Below, piece by piece: positions 52,571-61,667 of a stretch of 64,000 bases of DNA. Under the pieces are notes generated by a model that did no database searches, was not told where the DNA came from, and worked only from the letters and a program-made list of their open reading frames with translations. Every line of letters starts with the position of its first letter. Position 1 is the first letter of the stretch. Source of the stretch: an uncultured Myxococcales bacterium (lineage in GTDB: Bacteria > Myxococcota_A > UBA9042 > DTJE01); assembly GCA_903857665.1 (NCBI GenBank), contig CAIOFV010000136.1, forward strand, positions 30,737 through 94,736, read 5' to 3'. Position numbers and translations under genes: made by a program.

Positions 52571-52589
52571 CGGGGCCCCCTCGTGGACG

Positions 52590-54239
52590 TCATTTCGCCA
52601 GGGCCGCCCGGACGCGGTCGCAGTCCAGCACCGGGTGGGAACCCGGGTGCCGGAACGGCGACGCGCAGAAGGACAGCACGGCACCCAAATAGCGGAACGC
52701 GTACCCGCCCCCGCCCGGATCGAAGGAGTACTCGCCATCCGGGGTGGCGGGGTCGAACACGTGGTAGCCGGGCATCGCGGCCTCGGACAGGTAGCCCGCG
52801 TGGGCGTCGCGGATCCGGTCCTGGGCGAACCGGACCTCCCGCCAGGTCAGGGGCACGCCCACTGCGTCGGCCATGATCATCAACTCGGCCAGGTCCTCGT
52901 CGTTGGGGCGTGGCGGGTCGCCGTTGGCCGGGTCCCCGTCCAGGATCTTGTCGATGCGCAGCGCCAGGCCGGGCAGGAGGGTCCCCACCAGCGCGTCCTG
53001 CCCGTGGATGAGGGCCTGCGCGACCGCGGCCTCGTGGCAGGACCGCAATTGCTGGCCGTTGTCGGGCTTCATGCTGACCACGTCGTCGATGATGCTGATG
53101 CCGTTGCCGCAATCCAGCGTGCCACCGTCGCCGCGGCCCATCAGGCGCGTCGCCAGCGCGACGTCGCATTCGGGGTCGATGCCGTTGACGTCCATGATGT
53201 AGTACGCGAGGTCGTCGTCGGGGTACCAGGTCGCCAGGCTCTTGTCGTAGGTGGCGATCCGCCAGCCGTCGTCCTCGACCTGCCGGCTCCACTTGCCGTA
53301 CAGATCCAGCAACTGCGCCCACTCGGCGTTCAGGTTCGGGTCGTTGGCGGCCTCGACCACGCCCTTCACCAGCGCGATGCTCAGCAGAAGGTGGCCGATG
53401 TCGTCCTTGGACCGCTTGTTCTTGACCCAGAGGTCGCCCCAGGTGGGGTTGTCGGGGATGTGCACGTACTGGCACGCGCCGTTGTCCAGGCCCGGGTGGT
53501 TCAGCGAGTAGTCGATCGTGACCTCGCGGCCGTCCCAGGCCCACGTCGTCGCCGGCGGGTACGAGGCGCGCGTCATCATCGTGATCCCGTCGGGCTGCGA
53601 CGTGCGCTGCATGGCGAGGATCCACGAGTTGTACCCGCGCACGAGGCGGCGCAGCAGGTGCAGGGGCAGGACATTTTCCGACAACTGGTAGGCGTACGCC
53701 GCACCGACCAGCAGCGGGGCGGTGCGCATGCCGTTGTTGTCCGCGCCGTCCGCCGAGTGCAGGTAGGTGACATGACCGTCCTGCTTGAGGATCCGGACGC
53801 CGCTCCACCACGTGCCGTACCAGTAGCCCTGGGCCGGGTCGCTTTCCGGCCAGCCGTGGACGCGCTCGTCCAGCAGGCCGAAGTACCGCATCTGCGCCAG
53901 CAGGTCCAGGTACAGGTCCGTGACCGCCGCAGTGTCCTCGGCCGTGACCGGGTCGCCCTTTTCGGCGCGGGTCCACGGCACGTCGGCCGGGACGTCCGGG
54001 GGGGGTACTTCGGCGTCGTCCAGCGAATCGGGCGACAGGGTGTCGAGGGTGCCGGGATCGCTGGAGAGATCGGTGATCCCGGGGTCGATCGCGTAGGCGA
54101 GATCGGCCGGGATGTCTGCCGAGACGTCGGGCGGCACGTCCAGCACGTCGCCCGGGTCGGACGTGCCCGAACCGCCGCACGCCGCGAACGCCAGCGCGAT
54201 TCCCGCCGTCGCCGCCAGCACCGCCATCGATCGTCGCAT
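52590..54239 (-). CDS. Large lipoprotein of unknown function
   Basis: 549 residues from the ATG at 54239 with GGGAGGC upstream. Lipobox FAAC followed by an Asp/Pro/Val stalk (to about residue 95) with repeats such as DVPPDVSADIPADL. The body is rich in Trp, Tyr and His (YWYGTWWSGVRIL, HSADGADNNGMRTAPLLVGAAYAYQ) and has helical stretches, suggesting an alpha/alpha-toroid like glycan-active or terpene-cyclase-like folds, but I see no diagnostic motif. Two or three Cys pairs could form disulfides. It starts divergently from the MarC gene and stops 19 bases before the SGNH start, so those two may be one operon. Confidence 0.6.
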   Translation of the reverse strand: MRRSMAVLAATAGIALAFAACGGSGTSDPGDVLDVPPDVSADIPADLAYAIDPGITDLSSDPGTLDTLSPDSLDDAEVPPPDVPADVPWTRAEKGDPVTAEDTAAVTDLYLDLLAQMRYFGLLDERVHGWPESDPAQGYWYGTWWSGVRILKQDGHVTYLHSADGADNNGMRTAPLLVGAAYAYQLSENVLPLHLLRRLVRGYNSWILAMQRTSQPDGITMMTRASYPPATTWAWDGREVTIDYSLNHPGLDNGACQYVHIPDNPTWGDLWVKNKRSKDDIGHLLLSIALVKGVVEAANDPNLNAEWAQLLDLYGKWSRQVEDDGWRIATYDKSLATWYPDDDLAYYIMDVNGIDPECDVALATRLMGRGDGGTLDCGNGISIIDDVVSMKPDNGQQLRSCHEAAVAQALIHGQDALVGTLLPGLALRIDKILDGDPANGDPPRPNDEDLAELMIMADAVGVPLTWREVRFAQDRIRDAHAGYLSEAAMPGYHVFDPATPDGEYSFDPGGGGYAFRYLGAVLSFCASPFRHPGSHPVLDCDRVRAALAK

Positions 54240-54340
54240 GGACGCCTCCCGCCGAAGTCCCGCAAGGATACTGCATCCTGCGCCTTGTGGCGCGCCGCCG
54301 AAGTGCCTATTCTTCGCGCGGTCGGGACCCGGAGTCGGTC

Positions 54341-54994
54341 GTGCTGGGCGAGATCGCATCCTTTTCGCTGCTGGCGTTCACGTCGATCTTCTTCATCGTG
54401 GACCCCATCGCGATCGTCCCGGTGTTCCTGGCCCTGACCGCCAGCCAGACTCCCGAGGAGCGCCGCCGGACCGCGTGGCGGGCCTCGGTGGTGGCCTGCG
54501 GGGTGCTGATCGTATTCAGCCTGCTGGGCATGCTGATCTTCAAGCTGTTCGGCATCACCATCGGCGCCTTCCGGATCGCGGGCGGGATCCTGCTGCTGCG
54601 GGTAGCGCTGGACATGCTGCACGGCCAGACGTCGCGCACGAAGTCCACGGAAGAGGATCGAAAGGAGGCGACGGCCCGGGAGGACGTCGCCATCACCCCG
54701 CTGGCCGTTCCGCAACTGGCGGGGCCCGGCTCGATCGCGACGGTGACGCTGCTGGCCAATCCCGGCGAGTTCTCGTGGAAGGTCATCCCGGTGCTGGCTT
54801 CGGTGGTGGTGACGTGCGCCGCCGCGTGGCTGCTGATGGCGGGCGCGCAGCGATTCCAGCGCTGGCTGGGCGATACCGGCACCCGCATCCTGATGAAGCT
54901 GATGGGGCTGCTGCTGGCCGCGGTGGCGATCCAGTTCGTGGCCCAGGGCCTGCAGGAACTGCTGCCGTTCATTCTCGCCTCGAAGGGAGGCTGA
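54341..54994 (+). CDS. MarC/UPF0056-family membrane protein
   Basis: 217 residues from the GTG at 54341 with GGAG six bases upstream; earlier in-frame starts lie in the divergent promoter. Six transmembrane segments. The family blocks are clear: FTSIFFIVDPIAIVPVFLALT, AFRIAGGILLLRVALDML and ITPLAVPQLAGPGSIATV. MarC-like proteins have no settled role; an early link to multidrug resistance was not upheld. No functional tie to its neighbours is apparent. Confidence 0.9.
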   Translation: MLGEIASFSLLAFTSIFFIVDPIAIVPVFLALTASQTPEERRRTAWRASVVACGVLIVFSLLGMLIFKLFGITIGAFRIAGGILLLRVALDMLHGQTSRTKSTEEDRKEATAREDVAITPLAVPQLAGPGSIATVTLLANPGEFSWKVIPVLASVVVTCAAAWLLMAGAQRFQRWLGDTGTRILMKLMGLLLAAVAIQFVAQGLQELLPFILASKGG

Positions 54995-55100
54995 CCTCCC
55001 GACGGCCGGCCCGCATTTCGACGATCCAATGCCGTTTCGATCCATGTGCGCGGAATTCGGTCTGAGGTATCATCGCGCCCGGAAGTTTCTGGGGTGATCC

Positions 55101-56003
55101 ATGCGAGGTATCGTTGGGACGCGCTTCGGCCTGCTCGTGGCGCTGGTGGCCCTTGGGCCGGCGGCCGGCTGCAGCATGGGCTGGACGCAGGGCTGGAAAC
55201 TGGACGGCGAGATCCCGATGCCGGGCTCGCCGGACGCCGAGGCGCTGCGTGTGACGGCCCGGGCTGCCGACGCCCAGGCCGTGAGCCGCGAGGGAGTCGA
55301 GGCCGAGGTCCGCGCGTGGAAGGACGTGCTGCGGGCTGCGCCCCAGGACTACGAAGCGCTGTGGAACCTGTCGTCCGCCTACACGCTGCTGGGCGCGGGA
55401 TACGCGCGGTCGATCGGCGAAAAGGGCGAGTTCTACCGCAAGGCGCTGCAGAGCGCCGAACGCGCCATGGCGCTGGACGAGGGCTTCCGGAACCGGATCA
55501 ACCTGGGCGCCGAGACGTGGGACGCCATCGAGGTGCTGCCCGCCGGCCAGGCCGACGCCATCGGGTGGTGGGCCACCGCGGTGATGCGCATGTACAACGA
55601 GTGCCTGTCGGGCGTGGTGCAGGAAACCCGGAAGGTCTGGCAGGACCGCGACGTGAAGGTGCTGGCGCACCTGCAGGCGCTGGCCCCGGCCTGGGGCGGG
55701 AGCCTGGCGATCTACGACCGCGCCGTCACGGCGGCCGCGATGCCGAAGCGGGCGGGCGGGGACCTGGCGAAGGCGACCACCCTGTTCGACGAGGCGATTG
55801 CCGCGTCCCCCGACTCGCTGCGCAACCTGTGGGGGCGGGCCCGCTACCTGGCGACCGAAAAGAGCGACAAGGACGGGTTCCAGAAGGACCTTTCGCGCGT
55901 GGTCGGCCAGGATCCGAAGGCCGTGCCCGGCCCGTACGGGTGGACCTTCCTGTTCCAGCGCGAGGCCGCGGATCTGCTGGCCCACGAGTCGTACTGGTTC
56001 TGA
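55101..56003 (+). CDS. TatT-like lipoprotein (TRAP-transporter-associated, TPR-type fold)
   Basis: 300 residues. Lipobox AAGC at about residue 24. The mature protein is helical with TPR-like units: DYEALWNLSSAYTLLGAGYARSIG, AIGWWATAVMRMYNECLSG and TTLFDEAIAASPDSLRNLWGRARYLATE. This matches the TatT family, whose Treponema member forms a trimer with a periplasmic ligand-binding partner for TRAP-type uptake. No TRAP transporter genes are in the window, so the partner is unknown. Ribosome site is weak (GGGGTGATCC). Confidence 0.7.
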   Translation: MRGIVGTRFGLLVALVALGPAAGCSMGWTQGWKLDGEIPMPGSPDAEALRVTARAADAQAVSREGVEAEVRAWKDVLRAAPQDYEALWNLSSAYTLLGAGYARSIGEKGEFYRKALQSAERAMALDEGFRNRINLGAETWDAIEVLPAGQADAIGWWATAVMRMYNECLSGVVQETRKVWQDRDVKVLAHLQALAPAWGGSLAIYDRAVTAAAMPKRAGGDLAKATTLFDEAIAASPDSLRNLWGRARYLATEKSDKDGFQKDLSRVVGQDPKAVPGPYGWTFLFQREAADLLAHESYWF

Positions 56004-56087
56004 CGCCGCAGTTGCTATGGATTCGCCTGGCCTCGCGACGGACCGTCATTGTTGGACAGAACCCAGGCCCGGTTCCGGGGCCGGTTC

Positions 56088-58382
56088 CTACGGACACGCC
56101 TCGAAGTAGGTGACGACGACCTCCGAACCCGGTGCGGGAAGGCAGGCGCCGGTCGTGTCGAACACGATCGCAGGCGTCGCGGCCTGGCTGGTCCAGCCGC
56201 CCGTGCAGACGACGCCGTCCACCGTGACCTTCAGCGAGTCCTGCCACGGTTTGCCCGACAGCGGGAACAGGGTGCGGGGCACGTAGGGCAGCGAACCGAT
56301 CGCCGCGAAGGCCGTGTCGAAATTGCCGGTGCAGATGCTGGTGAACAGGCCGCCCGTGGCCTTCACGGCTTGGGCGTACCGGGTGCCGGCCGCGCCGAAA
56401 TGCCAGGTGTTGTTGCAGCCGTCAGGAAGGTCCCCGGCCATCGCGTGCAGGCGGACCAGGGCGTCGCCGCCCGTGCCCTTCATGCCGGCCAGGAACGCGG
56501 TGTAGGTCGCGACGGGATCCGTTGACTGGTCGTCTTCGTCCGTCACGACGACCACGTCCAGCGACGCATCCGGTCGGAGGAAGCCGCGGTTCGGCCCCCC
56601 GCAGACGCCGTCCACGCACGTGTGTCCCGTTGCGCAGAACGCGTCGAGGGTGCAGGACTGCCCCTCGTCGTCGGTGCGGGGGGCCGACAGCGCCAACCGG
56701 GCGGCTTCCAGGCCGGTCTCCATCGCCGAGGCGTCGCACGCGGTGTCCGCGCTCATCGCGGTCACCGTGGCGCCGAGCGAGCCGATCGTGTTCGGGTCCA
56801 GGAACCGGGGCGTCCCCCGCAGGTTCGCGGCCGAGGGACAGGACGAGGCCGTGCCGATCCCGATGACGCCGAGGCGCGCGTCGGTGCCGGCCTGGGTCGC
56901 CGCCTTCATCAGGGCCGACGCGGAACCGACGATGCGGTCGAGGGTGCCGTCCTGCATGGACCCCGTGGCGTCCAGCACCAGCAGGATGTCGGCCTTGCGA
57001 GCCGCCTGGACGAAGTGTTCCGTCCGCGAGCCGTCCGAGGTCGAGGTCCCGGCCAGAGTCACCAGCAGCGTCTGCGCGGCCGGCGCAGCGAAATCGATGC
57101 GCAGGGCGCACTTCGACGCTCCCATGGAGTTCGGGACGAAACCGACGAAGGCGTCCAGCCAGGCCCCGGCGGCGATGACCGAGGGCAGGGGGGAGGGCGC
57201 GGCCAGCGTGAACGCGGCGAGGTTGGGGCAGGCGGGGTCCAGCGCGACCGACGTCATCGTCACGGCGGTGTTGCCCGTGTTCTTGAAACGCACCCGCGTC
57301 GTGGCGGTTTCGCAGCCCTGCTGCGTGTCGGTGAACTGGACGGCGACCGGGTCGGCCACCAGCGACGGCGTGCCGACCACGACGCCGAGGTTCGGCGGGC
57401 ACGAAGACGCAGGGGCGCAGTCGGAGGGCCAGGTGAACGTTTCGGCGCCCGGAGATCCCGCGGGGCAGGACAGGGTGATCGCGGTGCGACCCGGGAGGTT
57501 CGGGAGGGTCGCGCTGCCCGCCGGAGGCACGTCCAGGCGCAACCGGAGCCGGGTCTGGCTTCCGGAAGTGACGACCGACGCGGCCTCGGGGGCCAGCACG
57601 AGCGTCCACCAGGGCGAGTCCCCGAGCGTGGTGCTGCAGGTCGTGGTCCCACCCAGGTCTTCGCAGGCGCTGACGGACAGGCGATCCACCTGGATCGAAC
57701 TGGCGCCGGTGTTCACGAGGTTCAGCACCCAGTCCTTCGAGTACCCCTCGGGGACGGTGCCGAAGTTCAGCGTGGACGGCACCAGTTCAAAGCTGCACGC
57801 GGGAACGGCGGAGCGCTGGGCCGTGAGGGCGACGTCCAGAGCAGGGTTCGCCGGGTCGTTGGACGCGATGCGCAGGAGGCCGCTCATCATGCCGGTGTCG
57901 GCGGTGACGTTCATCACCGACAGCGCGATGGCTGCCGATTCGCCGGGGGCGATGGGACCGGCCAGCACCGCCGTGGCATCCGCGGTGAATTCGCCGGAGG
58001 AATCCTCGGGGAGCGTGACCGACGAAACCACCAGGGGAGCCGACCCGGTGTTCTGCACGGTCAGGGTTCGCTGCGTCGCGATCGCCCGCGCGGCGAACCC
58101 GAAGTCCATCGACGTCGGGAGCACGGCGATCTTCGGCACGGCGCTGGTGTCGGGGCCCGGATCGACCGGCGCTTCATCGGACGAGGTGTCGGCCAGGATC
58201 TCGGGCAGGACGTCCACGGCGTCCGACGTGTCCACCCCCAGGTCGGTCGTGGGCGTGTCCCGGGCCGGCAGGTCCGAGGGCAGGTGCATGTCGGTGAGGC
58301 TGATGCCGGGGTTCGCGGCACCTCCGCAGGCGAGCAGTGCGAGGATCGGCAGGGCAGGGATCCACTGCGAAAACTGCTTCAC
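56088..58382 (-). CDS. Lipoprotein with HYDIN/ASH-like Ig domains and a von Willebrand A domain
   Basis: 764 residues from the GTG at 58382. Lipobox LLAC, then an Asp/Pro-rich stalk to about residue 80. Two or three Ig-like 'choice-of-anchor' domains follow (MDFGFAARAIATQRTLTVQNTGSAPLVVSSV, then LNFGTVPEGYSKDWVLNLVNTG), the DUF1573/ASPM-SPD2-HYDIN pattern. A vWA domain begins near residue 500 with a MIDAS, LLVLDATGSMQ, and VVVTDEDDQS later. The C-terminal 70 residues give a last strand-rich domain. Such proteins bind other proteins or metal at the surface. This architecture is frequent in Myxococcota. Confidence 0.75.
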   Translation of the reverse strand: MKQFSQWIPALPILALLACGGAANPGISLTDMHLPSDLPARDTPTTDLGVDTSDAVDVLPEILADTSSDEAPVDPGPDTSAVPKIAVLPTSMDFGFAARAIATQRTLTVQNTGSAPLVVSSVTLPEDSSGEFTADATAVLAGPIAPGESAAIALSVMNVTADTGMMSGLLRIASNDPANPALDVALTAQRSAVPACSFELVPSTLNFGTVPEGYSKDWVLNLVNTGASSIQVDRLSVSACEDLGGTTTCSTTLGDSPWWTLVLAPEAASVVTSGSQTRLRLRLDVPPAGSATLPNLPGRTAITLSCPAGSPGAETFTWPSDCAPASSCPPNLGVVVGTPSLVADPVAVQFTDTQQGCETATTRVRFKNTGNTAVTMTSVALDPACPNLAAFTLAAPSPLPSVIAAGAWLDAFVGFVPNSMGASKCALRIDFAAPAAQTLLVTLAGTSTSDGSRTEHFVQAARKADILLVLDATGSMQDGTLDRIVGSASALMKAATQAGTDARLGVIGIGTASSCPSAANLRGTPRFLDPNTIGSLGATVTAMSADTACDASAMETGLEAARLALSAPRTDDEGQSCTLDAFCATGHTCVDGVCGGPNRGFLRPDASLDVVVVTDEDDQSTDPVATYTAFLAGMKGTGGDALVRLHAMAGDLPDGCNNTWHFGAAGTRYAQAVKATGGLFTSICTGNFDTAFAAIGSLPYVPRTLFPLSGKPWQDSLKVTVDGVVCTGGWTSQAATPAIVFDTTGACLPAPGSEVVVTYFEACP

Positions 58383-58449
58383 GGGGAACCTCTGTCGATC
58401 GGTCTCCTGGATTCTAGCGGAGCCGGCCTGCGGATGCCACACGGCGGCT

Positions 58450-59688
58450 TTACAGCCCGGACATCCGGCACGGGTCCAGGACGGCCGCCGCGGCATCGGT
58501 CAGGCAGGTCCCATCGACGCAGGCATGGCTGGCGCAGTCGCGGGGGGTGGAGCAGGCGCCGTCATCGGCGACGGTGAAGTCCTGGCGGCAGGCGTACGTG
58601 GCCGTTGCCTCGTCCGCCGCGCCCGTGCCTGTGGCGGCGCAGTAGCCGCCATACCCGCAGGTGCCCTCCCCGGCCGGGTCGCAGGTCGTTCCCGCGGGCA
58701 GGCCATCCCTGCAGACGCCCGCGACGCAGCTGAGCCCTGCGGCGCAGGGCACGAGGTCGATGCAGGGAGCGCCGCGGCCCGGCGTCGCGATGCAGGAACC
58801 CTGGTGTTCGCCAAGCGGCAGGCGGCACCAGGTGCCGGCCGGGCACACGTGGTAGCGCCCGTCGTCACCGGTGATGGAACACGGCGCCGTCGGGCCGTCC
58901 GTCGGGACCAGCACCCGGCACGTCGCCGCCCAGCGGAACTCGTCGGCCTCGAAGTCGTCGCAGACGGTCCCGGGCCCGCAGAGTTGCGTCGTGCAGGGAT
59001 CGCCGGCCGAAGCGAGCGCTTCGCACCGACCGTCGTCCCGGCAGGTGGCTCCGACCACGCAGGAGTCGGCGGAATCGCACTCGGCGCCAACGGCCTTCCT
59101 CTTCGTGCAGGTGCCGGTGCACGTCCCCGACGGCCCGTCCGTGCAATACATGCCCGACCGACATTCGGTCGAGGTGACACAGGGCCCGCCTTCCCCGACC
59201 CGGCCCGCGAACGCCTCGGGACACACGGCGACGGGGGACATCGGGTACACGCGGGGCGAAAACGTGGCCGCGAACCCCTCGCATCCCGACCAGGTGCGGA
59301 CGCGGTCCACGCAGCCTCCCAGCGCCGCCAGGTCGATCGTCAGCGAACCGCGCGCCTGCGAGGCTTCGAACGCCGTCGACAGGTAGGGGCACCAGCCGCT
59401 GGACAGCGCGCTATCGAGCACCTGGGCCACGTCCATGCCCTCGTTCCCGTCGGGGTTGAAGAAGGTCAGGGACGAACAGCTTGCCAGCGAGCCCTTCCAG
59501 GCCTGCACCAGTTGGACGCATCCGTCCTCCAGCGACGATGCGGCGACGGCGGGTGGGTTGCCGGCGTCGCAGCCGGCGGCGGCGACCCAGAGCCCCGCCA
59601 CCGCCAGAAGGTGGGCGTGCCGCGCGGCGAAGCCGGGGGAGGACCGGATGAAGCGGCGCAGGCGCGATGCGGCAGGGGCGGTGGTCAC
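58450..59688 (-). CDS. Cys-rich lipoprotein with Dickkopf-like repeats
   Basis: 412 residues from a GTG with GAGGCG upstream. Lipobox AAGC at about residue 40 after a long basic leader. A helical part without repeats (to about 160) precedes at least six Cys-rich units of the form 'G..C....C..G..C....C' (GGPCVTSTECRSGMYC, VGAECDSADSCVVGATC, GAPCIDLVPCAAGLSC). These are typical surface lipoproteins of Myxococcota, probably folded by disulfides outside the cell. No enzymatic motif. The DUF2239 gene upstream on the same strand ends 34 bases before its start. Confidence 0.7.
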   Translation of the reverse strand: MTTAPAASRLRRFIRSSPGFAARHAHLLAVAGLWVAAAGCDAGNPPAVAASSLEDGCVQLVQAWKGSLASCSSLTFFNPDGNEGMDVAQVLDSALSSGWCPYLSTAFEASQARGSLTIDLAALGGCVDRVRTWSGCEGFAATFSPRVYPMSPVAVCPEAFAGRVGEGGPCVTSTECRSGMYCTDGPSGTCTGTCTKRKAVGAECDSADSCVVGATCRDDGRCEALASAGDPCTTQLCGPGTVCDDFEADEFRWAATCRVLVPTDGPTAPCSITGDDGRYHVCPAGTWCRLPLGEHQGSCIATPGRGAPCIDLVPCAAGLSCVAGVCRDGLPAGTTCDPAGEGTCGYGGYCAATGTGAADEATATYACRQDFTVADDGACSTPRDCASHACVDGTCLTDAAAAVLDPCRMSGL

Positions 59689-59722
59689 GGGGGCGCCTCG
59701 TGGTCGATGGGGCGATTGTATC

Positions 59723-60352
59723 CTACGGCTCGACGGGGCGGGGGGCGGAAGGCGTGCAGGAGGTGTCGAGCCGCACGGATTCCTGGACCAGGCGGCTGAC
59801 GTGCGCCCGGATGTCCTCGGGCCAGTCCCGGATGAGTTCCTCGAAGCGCCCGGTGTCCCGGGCGAACAGGGCGCGCGAGGCCTCCTCGAAGCCGGGGAGG
59901 TTCCCGGCCATCGCCCACATGAACTTCCCGGCCGCCTCGCGGGCGATGCGGGCGCGCTCCCGGTCCGGTTCGCGCTTGCGCGCTTCCTCGACCAGCCTGC
60001 GCAGCGCCCCGGAAATCCCCTGGGGCTGCTCCTCCAGCCACTCCCAGTGGCGAGGCAGCAGCGACACCTCGCGGCTGACCACGCCCAGCCGGGGACGGCC
60101 GGGACCGGGTCGCGGGGCGCCTGGTTCGCCGGCCGCGAACAGCGGGTGCGACGCCAGCCTGGCCAGCACGTCGGATGGCGTGCCCCGGAAATCGAAGTCG
60201 ATCTGCCGGCCGGTGCGATCGTCGAAGATCAGGATCGGGCCGGTTTCCCCGTGATCCATGCAGGCCTTCGTCGCGAGGAGCATGGCGTGCAGATCGCCCG
60301 AAACGATGAGCTGGTTCCCGCGGAACGCCGTGTAGGTCCGTTCGTCTTCCAA
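59723..60352 (-). CDS. DUF2239-family protein
   Basis: 209 residues from the TTG at 60352 (GGGGGTG upstream). An in-frame TTG at 60427 is itself the -35 box of the promoter and is rejected as start. The family pattern is plain: TYTAFRGNQLIVSGDL, ILIFDDRTGRQIDFDFRGTP, then RPRLGVVSREVSLLPRHWEWL and a C-terminal helical part rich in Arg and Glu. The PRHWEWLxxQPxG block is close to the YfbU/DNA-binding-like part noted in this family, but its biochemical role is unknown. Cytoplasmic. Regulation by a palindromic promoter is likely. Confidence 0.85.
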   Translation of the reverse strand: MEDERTYTAFRGNQLIVSGDLHAMLLATKACMDHGETGPILIFDDRTGRQIDFDFRGTPSDVLARLASHPLFAAGEPGAPRPGPGRPRLGVVSREVSLLPRHWEWLEEQPQGISGALRRLVEEARKREPDRERARIAREAAGKFMWAMAGNLPGFEEASRALFARDTGRFEELIRDWPEDIRAHVSRLVQESVRLDTSCTPSAPRPVEP

Positions 60353-60394
60353 GCGACACCCCCGGTTCGTGCACGCCGGGCAGGGAACCCGGTG

Positions 60395-60427
60395 ACCGAA
60401 TATTACCCGGTGATAATTCGGTGTCAA
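60395..60427 (-). promoter_or_regulatory. Sigma-70 promoter overlapped by a palindrome, upstream of DUF2239
   Basis: On the reverse strand TTGACA (60427-60422) and TAATAT (60405-60400) are separated by 16 bases, a near-consensus promoter. The same stretch is a dyad with outer arms ACCGAAT (60395-60401) and ATTCGGT (60416-60422), so a repressor bound there would block it. A TAGAAT at 60439-60444 on the forward strand could be the -10 box of lspA. Confidence 0.65.
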
Positions 60428-60522
60428 TATCCGCCGGGTAGAATTGGGCGCCGCGACCTTCTTTCGCCTTGCGGTGCCCCGATTCGCGTTGTAGAAGCGG
60501 CCCAGCGACGCAGGAGTGCCCG

Positions 60523-61065
60523 ATGGAGCGCGTGAACCGGTGGTGGATCCTGGCCCTGTGGACCGGCGTCGGCGTGCTGGCCGACTGGGGCACGAAGGCG
60601 ATGGTGCTGGCCGGCATCGAGCCGGGCACGATGCACCCGGTGATCGGCGACGTGCTGCAGTGGACGCTGGAGTTCAACCCGGGCGCGGTGTTCAATTTCG
60701 ATCCCGGACGGTGGATCCCGGGTTTCCCGACGAGGGGCTTCTACCTGGGCGTGTCGATCGTCGGCATCGCCGTGCTGATCGTGGCCTGGGCCCGGCTGGA
60801 TGCGCGGCGCCACCGCCTGATGCGCCTGGGCCTGGCGACCGTGCTGCCGGGGGCCGTGGGCAACTTCCTGGACCGCATCCTGGGGCGGCCCGGCGTGGTG
60901 GACTTCATCCAGGTGGACCTGGGTTTCCCGCCGTTCAACCCCTGGCCGATCCTGAACGTGGCGGACATCTTCATCACGGTGGGGATCGGGCTGGTGATCC
61001 TGGACATCCTGCGGGACGAGCTGCGGAACCGGGGTGCGAAGGGGGAGGGGGACGCCGCGGGCTGA
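60523..61065 (+). CDS. lspA: Lipoprotein signal peptidase (signal peptidase II)
   Basis: 180 residues from the ATG at 60523 with AGGAG seven bases upstream. Four transmembrane segments. The catalytic blocks are GNFLDRILGRPGVVDF with Asp 127 and FNPWPILNVADIF with Asp 148, matching the aspartyl dyad of LspA. The N-terminal DWGTKAMV is a usual opening (Asp/Lys after the first segment). It removes lipoprotein signal peptides after lipidation in the inner membrane. The number of lipoproteins encoded in this window shows the demand for it. Short length is normal for the family. Confidence 0.95.
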   Translation: MERVNRWWILALWTGVGVLADWGTKAMVLAGIEPGTMHPVIGDVLQWTLEFNPGAVFNFDPGRWIPGFPTRGFYLGVSIVGIAVLIVAWARLDARRHRLMRLGLATVLPGAVGNFLDRILGRPGVVDFIQVDLGFPPFNPWPILNVADIFITVGIGLVILDILRDELRNRGAKGEGDAAG

Positions 61066-61098
61066 CCGCCTGGAGCCGACCGCCTGGAGCCGACCGCC
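61064..61098. repeat. 14-bp tandem repeat
   Basis: GACCGCCTGGAGCC occurs twice in tandem, with a partial third unit, between the convergent lspA and response-regulator genes. A short GGGAACCCCGGGG stretch follows. No T-run. Confidence 0.7.
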
Positions 61099-61119
61099 GG
61101 GAACCCCGGGGCCGAAGAC

Positions 61120-61545
61120 CTACTCCGCCGCCGCGGTCCTGGCATCGGCCGCCGCCAGCAAACCAGCCACGGTTTCGGCCAGCTTCTCGGGCTTCACGGG
61201 CTTCTCCAGCAGGGCTTCCGCCGGCCAGTCGTTGCCCAGCACGAACTGGAACTTGTCCATCTTGTCGGCCAGGTGCTCCTGGAACGACGACACGATGATG
61301 ACGGGAAGGTTGCGCAGTTCCGGATCCTCCTTCAGCTTGTAGGCCAGTTGGAAGCCCTCGGTGTCGTTGTCCATCATGATGTCCAGCACCAGCAGGTCCG
61401 GACGCCACTCCTGGATCATCTTCAGGCCGTCGGTACTGTTCCGGGCGCCTTCGGCCTCCCAGCCCCGGGCCCGCAGCAGCGCGGTGGTGGACAGCACCAG
61501 GTCCTCGTCGTCGTCGATTACCAGGATCCGCTTCTGTGTCGCCAT
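61120..61545 (-). CDS. Receiver-only response regulator
   Basis: 141 residues from the ATG at 61545 (GGAGGAA upstream). A complete receiver domain: acidic pocket IDDDEDL, phospho-acceptor Asp 55 in LLVLDIMM, Ser in IIVSSFQ and Lys in LEKPVKP. There is no output domain, so it must act through protein contact or as a phosphate sink. A perfect Rex operator lies 74 bases upstream of the start, so its expression should rise when NADH is high. No histidine kinase is present in the window. Its place beside rex and diaphorase genes suggests a role in fermentative or hydrogenase metabolism, by inference only. Confidence 0.88.
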   Translation of the reverse strand: MATQKRILVIDDDEDLVLSTTALLRARGWEAEGARNSTDGLKMIQEWRPDLLVLDIMMDNDTEGFQLAYKLKEDPELRNLPVIIVSSFQEHLADKMDKFQFVLGNDWPAEALLEKPVKPEKLAETVAGLLAAADARTAAAE

Positions 61546-61618
61546 GATCGCTTCCTCCCTGGGGAATCCCCGGATCGCCGAGCCTCGCCGTCCGCACCCG
61601 CGGACCGCGGTGAAATAG

Positions 61619-61636
61619 TTGTGAAAACATTCACAA
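61619..61636 (-). promoter_or_regulatory. Rex operator upstream of the response-regulator gene
   Basis: TTGTGAAAACATTCACAA is an 18-bp site with perfect TTGTGA/TCACAA arms and six A/T-rich central bases, the textbook Rex consensus. It lies between the rex stop (61668) and the regulator start (61545). Confidence 0.9.
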
Positions 61637-61667
61637 CAGCGAACAACAAAAAAGCCGTCCAGGCGGG

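Noticed and set aside
60456..60481. Possible fourth palindromic element copy in reverse orientation before lspA
   Set aside because: Only about 15 interrupted matching bases and no inverted terminal pair.
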